A stretch of DNA of 64,000 nt. It comes from Ensifer sp. IC4062. GTDB lineage: Bacteria > Pseudomonadota > Alphaproteobacteria > Rhizobiales > Rhizobiaceae. Positions 48,044 through 57,190 of this stretch are shown piece by piece. The position numbers and the translations under genes were made by a program. The number at the start of each line of letters is the position of its first letter. Positions within the stretch are counted from its first letter, which is position 1. The notes below the pieces were generated by a model. The model searched no databases and had not been told where the DNA came from. It saw nothing but the letters and a program-made list of their open reading frames with translations. The stretch is taken from assembly GCF_020193575.1 (NCBI RefSeq), contig NZ_JADYVD010000001.1:1-64000 (forward strand). Direction: 5' to 3'.

Positions 48044-48421
48044 CTATAGTTGGAATATAGAACCAACACGCTTGTAGCCGAGTTTCTCATAATACAGATC
48101 CTCATCAGACAGGACGTAAACGATTTGACTTGGATGCTCTTGCGTTATCTTTTTAAGGAGCTCTCTTCCGAAGCCATTGTTTCTCCATGCTGGCGCTACA
48201 TAGAGTTCACTTACATAAATTCCGAACCCATCTACTAAAGTACGGACATACCCGCAAATTTTACCTTGGCTTATAAAAATGTACGTTTCGCTACTAAGCA
48301 ATGCGCTCTTAAATATATCTATTGTTTCCGTGCTGGTAAAAGAGTTCCAATCTGGCTCACTTTGTAGAAGTGTGATTAACTCATCTTCGTATTTCCGGCC
48401 GTATCTGAAGATGTTGCCCAT
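48044..48421 (-). CDS. GNAT-family N-acetyltransferase, AT-rich foreign gene
   Basis: A 125-residue GNAT: YIFISQGKICGYVRTLVDGF (beta2-beta4), VSELYVAPAWRNNGFGRELL (acetyl-CoA pyrophosphate loop, R/Q-x-x-G-x-G/A type) and LSDEDLYYEKLGYKRVG (the C-terminal YEKxGF motif). Codons are strongly A/T-ending (many ATA, TTA, AAA), unlike every neighbour, and the start is followed by Gly-Asn-Ile. It is bracketed by the two glgB-end repeats. Transfer from a low-GC bacterium is inferred. The acceptor is unknown; relatives include resistance and protein-modifying enzymes. Confidence 0.82.
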   Translation of the reverse strand: MGNIFRYGRKYEDELITLLQSEPDWNSFTSTETIDIFKSALLSSETYIFISQGKICGYVRTLVDGFGIYVSELYVAPAWRNNGFGRELLKKITQEHPSQIVYVLSDEDLYYEKLGYKRVGSIFQL

Positions 48422-48495
48422 GAATTCTCTCGATGCTTGGCAAAATTTCCAATTGATAATCGCTCGACGGCTCGGTCACAATCGGATAGACGGGC

Positions 48496-48592
48496 AGCCG
48501 GCGCACGGCAAGACTGCTCCATCCTTCTCACACTGCCGCCGCTTGCGACGGTCTTCCTGCGGTGGAAGCGGTAGGACTCATTCGTCGCTCTT
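48496..48592. repeat. Direct repeat, copy B: degenerate glgB 3' end
   Basis: Non-coding copy of the glgB end (see 47573-47669). It has small indels and substitutions outside the 41-base perfect core, so it is older than a simple target duplication. It lies 75 bases beyond the start of the AT-rich GNAT gene. The following 120 bases to 48716 hold nothing recognised. Confidence 0.85.
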
Positions 48593-48716
48593 GTCGACGT
48601 CAGCGAACAATCGCGTGCGGGTTTGCCAGCGGCGCATCCGTCGTTGGGTAGCCCCAGTCAGCGAGTTGACGCCGGCTTTCTCTGCGATTGACTGAGCGAC
48701 CATCGCTGCAGTCAGG

Positions 48717-49355
48717 TCATGCGGGCGGTGAAACCGCTTTGTCTCCATCGTTATTCGGCCGAGGGAAATATGCAAATCTCAGCCAGGCCACGCCATGCGC
48801 CAGGAAATCGATCCCCAGCAAGAGCGCAAGAACCCAAAGAGCCATCTTTGGAAACTCGGCCAAGATGACCAATCCTGCACCGGCGCCGAATGCCCCCGAC
48901 AGCATCATGGTCCATCCTGCCTCACGCCAGTGGCTTATGCTGAGCAGGATTCTGACGATGCCTGAGAACATAAACAGCAGGCCGATCGCGTAGGTTTGAA
49001 ACAGCTCATGCGTGCGCGCAGATCGTGTCGCGAAGGATGCCAGGACCTGCATCACGCTCGATCCGGCGACCTCGGTGAGCATCAAGCCGAGAGCGATATA
49101 AAGAAACCCGAGCAGCGTCTGCCATGACAGGGCACCCCATCTTCTCGCCCAGAAGGCGTAGATGATTTCGAAGGTGCCGACTAGGATCGCAGCGGTTCCG
49201 ATGAAGGCTGGAGTAACCACCGACGCAAACGCCACATCCGCCAGGACGACCAATCCCGCCAGAAACATGACGCCGCCCAGCACTGCGCGAACGGAAGCCG
49301 GGGGGCTGCTCGGGTCGCCACCCGCATTGCTCGGCATGGTGTCGTAAGATGCCAT
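48717..49355 (-). CDS. HdeD-family (DUF308) membrane protein
   Basis: A 212-residue protein with about six membrane segments arranged as repeated hairpins (VLGGVMFLAGLVVLADVAFA; FIGTAAILVGTFEIIYAFWA; TLLGFLYIALGLML; LWVLALLLGIDFLAHGVAWL). HdeD is an inner-membrane protein linked to acid resistance in Escherichia coli. The ATG at 49355 was chosen over a longer upstream frame, because the extra N-terminus is low-complexity and unlike the family. It is one of three HdeD-family genes within 8.5 kb. Confidence 0.85.
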   Translation of the reverse strand: MASYDTMPSNAGGDPSSPPASVRAVLGGVMFLAGLVVLADVAFASVVTPAFIGTAAILVGTFEIIYAFWARRWGALSWQTLLGFLYIALGLMLTEVAGSSVMQVLASFATRSARTHELFQTYAIGLLFMFSGIVRILLSISHWREAGWTMMLSGAFGAGAGLVILAEFPKMALWVLALLLGIDFLAHGVAWLRFAYFPRPNNDGDKAVSPPA

Positions 49356-49527
49356 GGCTTCTTCGTGGCTCCGGCTGCTCGTTCTCGTTTTGGTGCGCCG
49401 ACGTGCGGAGGGGCATAGGCACGAACGTTCGAATCCGCCCGGTGGGTGCCGTCGACAGTCCGCACAGGCACTCAACGGCGATCCGCTGGCCCTCCCTTGA
49501 GACTGCAGCGAGCGCGAGGCAGGAACT

Positions 49528-49818
49528 TTACCGGCACCGCGCGATGATGATTGTGCCGTCCGGTTGTCTGTATCTGCAGTTGCCGCGATTGTAAGACGGG
49601 GTTGTTGCGGTCCCGACCGCCGCTCCCACGAGAGCTCCGCCAGCTGCACCGGCGACAGTGCTCGTCGTGTTCCGCCCAATGAGCTGGCCCGCTACGGCGC
49701 CCGTTCCGGCGCCAATCAGAGCTCCGCCTAAGCCGCGTTGGTTCTGTTCGGTGGCGCAGCCAACGGCAACGGCGGCCACAATCGCAAGTGTGAGAGGAAG
49801 TATTATCCGTCGAGTCAT
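49528..49818 (-). CDS. Small glycine-zipper lipoprotein
   Basis: A 96-residue protein. It has a lipoprotein signal with a lipobox (AVAVGCATE), so it is probably lipidated at the Cys near residue 21. A glycine-zipper stretch follows (GALIGAGTGAVAGQLIGR, then GAAGGALVGAAVGTA), and a short C-terminal YRQPDGTIIIARC. Such proteins sit in the envelope and are common next to stress genes. The ATG at 49818 is preceded by AAGGAGC. Antisense frames in the same place are not genes. Confidence 0.82.
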   Translation of the reverse strand: MTRRIILPLTLAIVAAVAVGCATEQNQRGLGGALIGAGTGAVAGQLIGRNTTSTVAGAAGGALVGAAVGTATTPSYNRGNCRYRQPDGTIIIARCR

Positions 49819-49860
49819 GGCATGCTCCTTTGTGAGGGTGGCCAATCTCTGCACGATCCT

Positions 49861-50005
49861 GCAATGCACCGGGCGTTGATTGCGTCGAACCGCGCTGTCG
49901 CGTTGAATATCCGCGGGAGCGAGAAGATGCCTCTGCAGACCACGGAACCGACATGCGTCGCGATCAGACGCGAACAGGGGCAGCTTTGCTCAACTTCGGT
50001 GCCAT
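49861..50005 (-). pseudogene. Remnant of the 5' end of an arcD-type antiporter gene
   Basis: The minus strand here is closely similar to the first 50 codons of the arcD gene at 59903 (59755-59903), but has small deletions that break the frame, and a start-like CAT at 50003. A wrong frame still reads VPWSAEASSRSRGYS, mirroring [15 protein letters not shown] of the same shifted frame in arcD. The copy continues into the upstream region (see the 49861-50214 repeat). It is therefore a partial duplicate, not a gene. Confidence 0.75.
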
Positions 50006-50194
50006 CGGGCCGCTCCTGGGTTTACCGATGCAGGGGTCCGTCCGCGCCGCTGCGGACGCCGATCAGATCTGGTACCGCTGGTGATGCCAGATGAACTTGT
50101 GAAACTGCTTATACTGAAGCGGTTATCGGCTTCTGGCACCACTTCTATAACATGCTTAGGCTGTTTCGGCGCAATGTTAACGTGTAATCTTCAA

Positions 50195-50210
50195 AATTCC
50201 TAGAGGAATT
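50195..50210. promoter_or_regulatory. Palindrome upstream of gltS
   Basis: AATTCCT-AG-AGGAATT: perfect 7-bp arms around two bases. It is identical in the arcD upstream copy (60097-60112) and sits 55 bases before the gltS start. Its conservation in otherwise drifted sequence suggests a regulator site; the factor is unknown. Confidence 0.5.
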
Positions 50211-50265
50211 CGATCGTCTGACGGTCGCAGGGCGGGCTTGAAGTGCGACCGCCGAGGGGAAGAAT

Positions 50266-51471
50266 ATGTCGGCATTGCAGGTTCCCGCCTTCCTGACGTT
50301 CACCATCTCGATCCTGGTTTTCTTCCTAGGTAGCCGGCTAAACAAGTCGGTGACGGCGCTTTCGCGTTGGAACATCCCGGAGGCGGTAACCGGGGGGCTG
50401 ATTTCCGCGTTTCTCACATTGATGGCATACGCATTCTTTGACACGGAAATACGCTTCGCACTCGGCGCGCGCGACCTGCTGCTATTGTACTTTTTCACCG
50501 GTGTAGGCTTGAACGCGCGGCTCTCCGACCTGGTCGCCGGCGGGCGGCCTTTTCTCGTCCTCCTGGCGCTGACGCTCGTTTTTCTTGTCATCCAGAGCGT
50601 GGTCGCCGTCGGCGGCACGGCGCTTCTCGGCTTGCCTGCCGGCTTCTCGATCCTGCTCGGCTCGGCCTCGCTTGTCGGCGGGCACGGCACCATCATTGCC
50701 TGGGCACCGACGATCTCCACCCGTTTCGGGCTCGCCAATGCAATGGAAGTCGGCATTGCCAGTGCGACGCTTGGCCTCGTGATCGCGAGCATTCTGGGCG
50801 GACCGATCGCCCGCCACCTCATCTCGCGCAACGGCCTTCATGGGAAAATGGATGAGGAGTTGATCGTCGGGGTTTCCAATGAACAGGTCGACCGGCACGC
50901 AGACGACGTGAGCTACCAGTCCGTGCTGCAAACCCTGCTTGTGATGAATATTGCGGTCATCTGCGGCTACCTGCTGCACGAGCTGGTCGTCGAGCTTGGC
51001 ATCAAGCTTCCGCTTTTCGTCGTTTGCATGTTCCTTGCAATCCTGCTGACCAACGCGGTCCCCGCAGTCGCGCCGCGGCTGCCCTGGCCAACGAGGACGC
51101 GAGCGCTTTCGTTGGTGTCCGATCTTTCGCTGAACATCTTTCTCGCGATGTCGCTCATGAGCCTGCAGCTCTGGACGCTGCAGGGCCTCGGTTTGTCGAT
51201 ACTCGTGGTGCTGGCGCTGCAGACCGTCGCTGCGGTCGCCTACATCCTGTTCGTCGTTTTTCCCGCAATGGGGCGCAGCTACAATGCTGCTGTGGTTTCA
51301 GCGGGGTTTACCGGCATCTCACTCGGCGCGACCCCAACGGCAATTGCCAACATGGCCGCGGTGACGAAGACCCATGGTGCCGCGCCGCTCGCCTTCATCA
51401 TTCTGCCACTGGTGTCCGCGTTCTTCATCGATATCGCCAATGCCGGCATCATCACGTTTCTTGTGAGATGA
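50266..51471 (+). CDS. gltS: Sodium/glutamate symporter (GltS family)
   Basis: A 401-residue membrane protein of the GltS/ESS family with the two inverted halves typical of the group: LVGGHGTIIAWAPTI in the first re-entrant loop (the GHG element) and VVSAGFTGISLGATPTAIANM in the second. It imports glutamate with sodium. The ATG at 50266 follows GAGGGGAAGAAT. It lies downstream of the duplicated arcD upstream region, which may now supply its promoter. Near the acid-stress genes, glutamate uptake could feed a decarboxylase-type response, though no glutamate decarboxylase is in the window. Confidence 0.88.
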   Translation: MSALQVPAFLTFTISILVFFLGSRLNKSVTALSRWNIPEAVTGGLISAFLTLMAYAFFDTEIRFALGARDLLLLYFFTGVGLNARLSDLVAGGRPFLVLLALTLVFLVIQSVVAVGGTALLGLPAGFSILLGSASLVGGHGTIIAWAPTISTRFGLANAMEVGIASATLGLVIASILGGPIARHLISRNGLHGKMDEELIVGVSNEQVDRHADDVSYQSVLQTLLVMNIAVICGYLLHELVVELGIKLPLFVVCMFLAILLTNAVPAVAPRLPWPTRTRALSLVSDLSLNIFLAMSLMSLQLWTLQGLGLSILVVLALQTVAAVAYILFVVFPAMGRSYNAAVVSAGFTGISLGATPTAIANMAAVTKTHGAAPLAFIILPLVSAFFIDIANAGIITFLVR

Positions 51472-51534
51472 GGATCCGAACGGCTGCTGCCGGAAGCAGT
51501 CCGCCTCCGGTGTCTCAAGACGGTCGAGGCCCTA

Positions 51535-52089
51535 TTACGCGGATTGCGTCGTAGGCGACCACGCGTGGATCAACCATGCGAGCCCGTGGAAAATAAGGTC
51601 GATCCCAAGCAGAAGCCCGAGTACCCAAATGCTGGTCGCCGGCCAGCCTGAGACGATGGCTAGCCCGGCCAGAATGCCGAATATTCCTGAGACGAGCATC
51701 AGCCAACCACTGCCGCTCCAGTGCCTGATAGCGACAATGACCCGCACGATGCCAGATGCCAGGAACACCAGTCCGAGGAAAAAGGTAAGGACCAAGGCGC
51801 CCGAGATGGGCTGGTTCACCACCATCCAGCCGAAGATGACGTAAAGAACCCCCAGCAGGATCTGCCACAAGAAGCCGCCCCACCCCTTCGTCCAGAAGGC
51901 GTGAACAATCTCGAATGCGCCCACGGCAATCGCCGTAAAGCCGATGAGCAGCGTGCTGACGAGCGTGGCCAATGCCACGTCGCCCAGCACAAATATGCCT
52001 CCAAGAAGTAGGACGATCCCGAGCAGGACGCGAACCCAGGTAGGTGGGCCGGAGAGAGTCGTGGACGTTCCAGAATCGTAGGTGGTCAT
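51535..52089 (-). CDS. HdeD-family (DUF308) membrane protein
   Basis: A 184-residue protein with about six membrane segments (VLLGIVLLLGGIFVLGDVAL; LIGFTAIAVGAFEIVHAFW; ILLGVLYVIFGWMVV; IWVLGLLLGIDLIFHGLAWL). The closing LGIDLIFHGLAW matches LGIDFLAHGVAW of the first HdeD protein in the window, so they are paralogues. The ATG at 52089 follows AGGAGGAAGAC. It is convergent with gltS. Confidence 0.87.
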   Translation of the reverse strand: MTTYDSGTSTTLSGPPTWVRVLLGIVLLLGGIFVLGDVALATLVSTLLIGFTAIAVGAFEIVHAFWTKGWGGFLWQILLGVLYVIFGWMVVNQPISGALVLTFFLGLVFLASGIVRVIVAIRHWSGSGWLMLVSGIFGILAGLAIVSGWPATSIWVLGLLLGIDLIFHGLAWLIHAWSPTTQSA

Positions 52090-52203
52090 GTCTTCCTCCT
52101 CGGGGTTCAAAGCTTCAATCAGTCGCGGGCGCCGGCCTGCCGTCCTGTGTCCTGCCGCCTCCAAGCTGGACGGGACGATCGGCGGCCTGGCCGGTGCCGC
52201 GGA

Positions 52204-55200
52204 CTATGTCACACGCGGCTCCGTCGCTGCCTTCGCTCGCGTGGAAACCCGTTCCGCAACACGCTCGATCACGGCAAACAAGGTCGGGATGATGAAGAGG
52301 CCGATCGTCGTTGCCCCCACCATGCCGCCCAGGATAGTAACGCCCACCGCTCGACCGGCGCCGGCTCCCGCGCCCGTAGCGATCGCTAGGGGCACGATGC
52401 CGAAGATGAAGGAGACTGCGGTCATCATCACCGCGCGGAAGCGCTGCTCGGCGCCGAGCCGTGCGGCCTCCGCTATCGATTGCCCTTCCTCGTGGCGCTC
52501 CTTGGCGAATTCAACGATCAGGATGGCGTTCTTCGACGCGAGCCCAATCAGGAGCACGATGGCGATCTGCGCATAGAGACTGTTCTGCAGCCCGAAAAGC
52601 ATGAGGGCTCCGGTCGCGCCGAACAGAGCGGCGCCGAGTGACAGGATGACGGCGATGGGCAGCGTCCAGCTTTCGTATTGCGCGACCAGCAGCAAGTAAG
52701 CGAACAGAAAAGCCAAGCCGAAGATGATCGGTTCTTGTCCGCTGCTGCGCCGTTCCTGAAACGACAGACCCGACCACTCGAACCCGTAGCCCGCCGGCAG
52801 TTCCTGTGCCGCCACGCGTTCGATCGCGTCCATGGCTGCTCCCGAACTGCCGCCGGGGGCGGCTTGCCCGTTTATCTGGGCTGCGACCGACAGATTGTAA
52901 CGGGAGATGACGAAGGGCGCGAGAACAGTGGTAGTCGATACCACTGTTCGCAGCGGCACCATCGCGCCCTCGCGGTTGCGGACATGAAGATTGAGGATGT
53001 CCTCCGCATCCGCGCGGTGCTCTGCGTCAGCCTGGAGATTGACCTGGAAGACCCGCCCCTGCAGTGTGAAATCGTTCACGTAACGAGAACCGAAGCTCGC
53101 GCCGATCGTCGAATAAATGTCGGCTACGCTCACGCCCAGAGCCTCTGCGCGGATGCGGTCGACGTCAACATATATCTGCGGCACGTCGGCGCTGAAGGTC
53201 GTTGCCGCACCGCCGACTTCCGGCTGCTGGTTTATCTCCGAAACGAATGCGCGCACCACCTGAGCGATCTCTTCCGGCCGCTGCCCCTCCAGCGCCTGCA
53301 GGCGCAGGTCGAGACCGCCGACGGCGCCGATTCCGGAGATCGCCGGCGGCGCAAAGGCCGCGATGTTGGCTCCCGGTATGGTCGAGAACTGCGCCCGCAA
53401 CTTAGCGAGGATAGCGTAGAGCTGCAATTCCGCCGTCTCGCGCTGGTCCCAAGAGTCGAGGGCCGCGATCACCATCGCTCCATTCGGGGAAGCGGTGCCT
53501 TGCAAGATACTGAAGCCGGCGACGGAGACGACGTTTTCGACGCCGGCTGTCGTCGACAGCAGATGCTCGACCTCATTGACGACTGCCCGCGTACGATCAA
53601 GCGAGGCGGCGTCCGGAAGCTGGATATCCATGAACAGCGCGCCTTGATCCTCGTCGGGAATAAAGGTGGACGGCAGGAGGGTAAACAGCAGGAAGGCGCC
53701 GAGGAAGCAGGCCGCGAGCGCGGCGAGGGGGATGATCCAAAGGTGCACCAGGAAAGCGACTGCGCGGCCGTAGCCGTTGCGCGTCGCGTTCAGGACGCTC
53801 GTGAACCAGGCGAGCGGGCCGCGCCGGTAGCGGCCCTGTCCGCGCTTCAGCAGGATTGCGCTGAGCGCCGGACTGAGCGTCAGCGCCACTATGGACGAGA
53901 GAACCAGTGCGGCCGACAATGTGACCGCAAACTGACGATAGAGCTGGCCGTTGATGCCCGATAGGAATCCGGTCGGTGTTACGACGGCGAGCAGCACCAG
54001 CGTCGTCGAGATGATCGGCCCCGTGATCTGCCGCATCGCCTTGCGGGTCGCAGCCGCCGTATCGATAACGGGATCGTCTTCCATGACGTGTTTGACGTTC
54101 TCGACGACGAGGATCGCGTCGTCGACGACCAATCCGATCGCCAACACCAGGGCGAGCAGCGAGATCGTATTTATCGAATAGCCGACGGCCAGCAGAACGG
54201 CCATAGCGCCGAGCATCGACACAGGGATGGCTACCGCCGAAACCAAGGTGGCGCGCCAGTCCTGCAGGAACAAGAACGTGACGAAGAGCACGATCAGGAA
54301 AGCCTCGATGAGGATCTCGACGATCAGTGACAGGCTTGCCCGGACGAATCGCGTCGCGTCATAGACGGGTTCGTATTCGAGGCCGGCTGGAAACCTCGGC
54401 GAAAGGCGTTCGAGCTCGGCGAGCACTGCGTTGGCGGTCTGGATCGCGTTGGCGCCAGGGGCCTGGTTAATCTGCAGCATCGCCGCTTCGTGCCCGCCGA
54501 AGTATGCCCGTGATGAGTAGTTCCGTGCACCGAGTTCGATGCGGGCGATGTCTTTGAGCCGCACGACGGCGCCCGCCCCGCCCGTTCGCACCACGATGTT
54601 GCCGAACTCCTCGGCGCTCACGAGCCGACCTTGGGCCACCAAAGTATATTGCAACTCCGTGCCATCCTGTGCCGGGGGGGCGCCCGCCTGCCCGAGGGAA
54701 GCCTGGATATTTTGACTCTGGATCGCAGTTGCCACGTCACCGGCGGTGATGCCGAGCGCATCCATGCGTGTCGGGTTGAGCCATACGCGCATCGAGTATT
54801 CGGATGCGCCGACGACGGCGGCCTCACCGACGCCTGAGACGCGCGAGAGCGCGTCGATGAGCGTTGTCGCGGCGAAATTGGTGATCTCGAGCGCGTCGAG
54901 CTTGTCCTCCGGCGAATAGAAGGCGATGCCGAGCACGAAATCGGGCGAGCGTGACCGCACAGATACGCCCTGCTGGGTTACAGCGGACGGGAGCTGGGAA
55001 ATCGCCAGTTGCGCCCGGTTCTGCACATTCACCTGTGCGATGTCGGGATCGGTGCCCACTTCGAAGGTCACGGAAAGCGAATACTGCCCGGCATTCGAAC
55101 TTGTCGACGACAGATACATCATGTTGGGCACGCCGTTTATGGCCGTTTCCAACGGCCCGCCGACGACATCGGCAATCACATCGGCGCTCGCACCTGGATA

Positions 55201-55347
55201 GGTTGCGGAGACTGTTACGGTCGGCGGTGTGATCTGTGGATACTGCTGCACCGGCAACGCAAAGATGCTGATCGCGCCGGCGATCGAAATGATGATCGAG
55301 ATAACGATCGCCAGCCGCGTCCGGGTAATGAACAGATCGGAGATCAT
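52204..55347 (-). CDS. RND multidrug efflux transporter (HAE1 family, AcrB-like)
   Basis: A 1047-residue inner-membrane RND pump with two repeats of one segment, a large periplasmic loop and five more segments. The proton-relay Asp pair is in [26 protein letters not shown]-type Lys is seen as [15 protein letters not shown]. It forms a trimer that takes amphiphilic drugs or detergents from the periplasm. Its start overlaps the stop of the fusion-protein gene by four bases. No outer-membrane channel is encoded nearby, so a shared TolC-like partner is likely. Confidence 0.92.
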   Translation of the reverse strand: MISDLFITRTRLAIVISIIISIAGAISIFALPVQQYPQITPPTVTVSATYPGASADVIADVVGGPLETAINGVPNMMYLSSTSSNAGQYSLSVTFEVGTDPDIAQVNVQNRAQLAISQLPSAVTQQGVSVRSRSPDFVLGIAFYSPEDKLDALEITNFAATTLIDALSRVSGVGEAAVVGASEYSMRVWLNPTRMDALGITAGDVATAIQSQNIQASLGQAGAPPAQDGTELQYTLVAQGRLVSAEEFGNIVVRTGGAGAVVRLKDIARIELGARNYSSRAYFGGHEAAMLQINQAPGANAIQTANAVLAELERLSPRFPAGLEYEPVYDATRFVRASLSLIVEILIEAFLIVLFVTFLFLQDWRATLVSAVAIPVSMLGAMAVLLAVGYSINTISLLALVLAIGLVVDDAILVVENVKHVMEDDPVIDTAAATRKAMRQITGPIISTTLVLLAVVTPTGFLSGINGQLYRQFAVTLSAALVLSSIVALTLSPALSAILLKRGQGRYRRGPLAWFTSVLNATRNGYGRAVAFLVHLWIIPLAALAACFLGAFLLFTLLPSTFIPDEDQGALFMDIQLPDAASLDRTRAVVNEVEHLLSTTAGVENVVSVAGFSILQGTASPNGAMVIAALDSWDQRETAELQLYAILAKLRAQFSTIPGANIAAFAPPAISGIGAVGGLDLRLQALEGQRPEEIAQVVRAFVSEINQQPEVGGAATTFSADVPQIYVDVDRIRAEALGVSVADIYSTIGASFGSRYVNDFTLQGRVFQVNLQADAEHRADAEDILNLHVRNREGAMVPLRTVVSTTTVLAPFVISRYNLSVAAQINGQAAPGGSSGAAMDAIERVAAQELPAGYGFEWSGLSFQERRSSGQEPIIFGLAFLFAYLLLVAQYESWTLPIAVILSLGAALFGATGALMLFGLQNSLYAQIAIVLLIGLASKNAILIVEFAKERHEEGQSIAEAARLGAEQRFRAVMMTAVSFIFGIVPLAIATGAGAGAGRAVGVTILGGMVGATTIGLFIIPTLFAVIERVAERVSTRAKAATEPRVT

Positions 55348-56501
55348 TGGGTGCCGTCCAAGGGCTGGCCTTCGCTCGGCTGTACCGTCATGCCGTCGGA
55401 GAGGCGCTGGATTCCCTGGACGACGACCTGCTCGCCGCCGTTGAGACCTGTGGTAACCGCCCAGCCGTTGCTTATACGCGCGCCCGTATCGATCCGCCGT
55501 TGCGAGACGGTGTTGTCCTGGCCAAGCAGATAGACGAAGCGCCCCGCGCGATCCTGCAACACCGCCGTTTGCGGTACCACCGGCAGTTTGGGTGTCTCCT
55601 TCCCCTCTATCGACAGCGTGACGAACTGTCCCGGGATCAGCACGTGATGAGGATTGGGAAAGACCGCGCGAGCGGTAACTGTTCCGGTCTGCTGGTCGAC
55701 CTCGTTTTCGACGAACTCGATCCGACCGGCCTCGTCGTACTCAGTCCCGTTCGCGAGACGCAGCGAAAGTTTAAATGCATTCGGATCCAAAGGGCCTTCG
55801 CTTGCCTCTTGCTGCCGGGCAGTCACAAGCAGGCCCTCGGTCATGGCAAAGGCCACGCGAATCGGATCGAGCCTTACGACTCGCGCTAACGAACCGGAGT
55901 CGGGCCCGACCAGGTTACCGGCCGTGAACATAGCACGGCCGATGCTGCCGGAGATCGGCGCCGCGATACGAGTATAGGAGAGATTGAGTTCAGCAGTGTT
56001 CAGAGCCGCCTCCGCGACCAGCGCGTCCGCGGCGGCGACATCGAAGGCGGCCTGGGCGTCATCCAGCACGGCGCGCGATACGGCGTTGCGAGCGAAGAGG
56101 TCCCGATTGCGCGCAAGGGTCCTTTCGGCCGATTCCCGCGACGCCTCCGCGCGCGCTAGCTGCGCCCGCGCCGAAGCGACCGACGCCTCGAGCTGATCCG
56201 GCTCGATCTCAAACAGTGTGTCCCCGGTCTTGACCGCCTGGCCATCCTTGAATGCCACGGCACGCAAAAAGCCGGTGACGCGCGCCCGGATGTCCACCGC
56301 ATCGATCGTCTCGACGCGGGCGGTAAACCGCGCTGGGTTACTTACCTGCTGAACCTCGACCTTCTCGACGACGACGGCAGGAGGCGGCATTGCCTGACCT
56401 GCGCCTTGCTGCTGGGCAAATAAAGGCGAACTGACGCACAGGGCCACCGTCCCTGTCAGGCAGGCAAGCATCAGGCGAATGCGAGAAGCAGGTCCGATCA
56501 T
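55344..56501 (-). CDS. RND periplasmic membrane fusion protein (AcrA/MexA type)
   Basis: A 385-residue periplasmic adaptor. Signal region at residues about 5-30 ([20 protein letters not shown]). Then a biotinyl-lipoyl-like domain ([20 protein letters not shown]), an alpha-helical hairpin (about 105-170, [20 protein letters not shown]), and the beta-barrel and membrane-proximal domains ([15 protein letters not shown]). No lipobox Cys is obvious, so it is probably not lipid-anchored. It links the RND pump to the outer-membrane channel. First gene of the pair, coupled to the pump gene. Confidence 0.9.
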   Translation of the reverse strand: MIGPASRIRLMLACLTGTVALCVSSPLFAQQQGAGQAMPPPAVVVEKVEVQQVSNPARFTARVETIDAVDIRARVTGFLRAVAFKDGQAVKTGDTLFEIEPDQLEASVASARAQLARAEASRESAERTLARNRDLFARNAVSRAVLDDAQAAFDVAAADALVAEAALNTAELNLSYTRIAAPISGSIGRAMFTAGNLVGPDSGSLARVVRLDPIRVAFAMTEGLLVTARQQEASEGPLDPNAFKLSLRLANGTEYDEAGRIEFVENEVDQQTGTVTARAVFPNPHHVLIPGQFVTLSIEGKETPKLPVVPQTAVLQDRAGRFVYLLGQDNTVSQRRIDTGARISNGWAVTTGLNGGEQVVVQGIQRLSDGMTVQPSEGQPLDGTQ

Positions 56502-56550
56502 CGTGCCGTTCCGATTGCGCGATATTGCTGAGGGCTTTCATGCGACGTGC

Positions 56551-57150
56551 TCATGACCGTGCTCTGCGTATCGTGAGAGCAATGGCGATGTACGCACCGC
56601 CGGCGACAAGCAGGGAAATGCCGGCGATGGTGCCCGAAGGGAAGAGGCGGGTGTGGGGCAGCTTCAAGGCGAGCGCCGCGCTGGCTGCAAGCGCAACCAC
56701 GCCCGAAATCGCGAACCAGTACCAGCCATCCTGTTTGCGCACGACTGCTGCGAGCGCGATTTGCAGAACACCCTGTACGAGAAGCACCAGGGCGATCAGA
56801 AGAGTGATCGCGAGGGCTCCCTTCAGCGGGTTGAAATATATCAAGATGCCGCCGACCACCTCGACTGCGCCCGTCAATTCCTGCCAGATGAAGCCGTTCC
56901 AGTCCTTGACCTGCAAGGACTGGACCATCTTTGCAACGCCCGCGAGCACAAGGACCGCACCGAGGACGACGCTCGCCGCGAATTCGGAGGCGGCAGGGAG
57001 CGCAACAGCCAAGATTCCGCCCATCGCCAGAGCGATACCGAGTGCGAGAAACCACCCCCATCTCGAATGCAGGGACTTTGCCCGGCGTTCATAGTCCACT
57101 CCTTCCTCGGAACCGCTCATCGGCGGTTGTCCAATTGGAGCTCCTGCCAT
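56551..57150 (-). CDS. HdeD-family (DUF308) membrane protein
   Basis: A 199-residue protein with a soluble N-terminus of about 30 residues and then six membrane segments (FLALGIALAMGGILAVALPA; VVLGAVLVLAGVAKMVQSL; AITLLIALVLLVQGVLQIAL; ISLLVAGGAYIAIALTI). It is the third HdeD relative here and lies 49 bases upstream of the efflux genes, on the same strand. A second in-frame ATG at 57120 is an alternative start. Its function is likely envelope acid or stress protection by analogy to HdeD. Confidence 0.82.
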   Translation of the reverse strand: MAGAPIGQPPMSGSEEGVDYERRAKSLHSRWGWFLALGIALAMGGILAVALPAASEFAASVVLGAVLVLAGVAKMVQSLQVKDWNGFIWQELTGAVEVVGGILIYFNPLKGALAITLLIALVLLVQGVLQIALAAVVRKQDGWYWFAISGVVALAASAALALKLPHTRLFPSGTIAGISLLVAGGAYIAIALTIRRARS

Positions 57151-57190
57151 GGCTGGCGCCTTTCACAGGTCGTCGCAGTGCGCTCGGATC

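Larger units (their letters stand above)
49861..50214. repeat. Direct repeat, copy 1: arcD 5' end plus upstream region, in front of gltS
   Basis: 354 bases similar to 59755-60116 in the same orientation. Best-preserved parts are the GTCCGC-N6-GCGGAC hairpin, the GATCAGATCTGGTACC segment, TGGCACCACTTCTATAAC and the final 35 bases with the 16-base palindrome. The segment ends 52 bases before the gltS ATG. Confidence 0.85.

Noticed and set aside
50128..50150. Sigma-54 promoter in the duplicated region (TGGCAC present)
   Set aside because: The -12 element (TTGC) is missing at the required spacing on either strand.
52678..53964. 428-codon open frame on the plus strand
   Set aside because: Antisense to the RND pump gene; rich in Arg/Asp/Gly as expected for a shadow frame.
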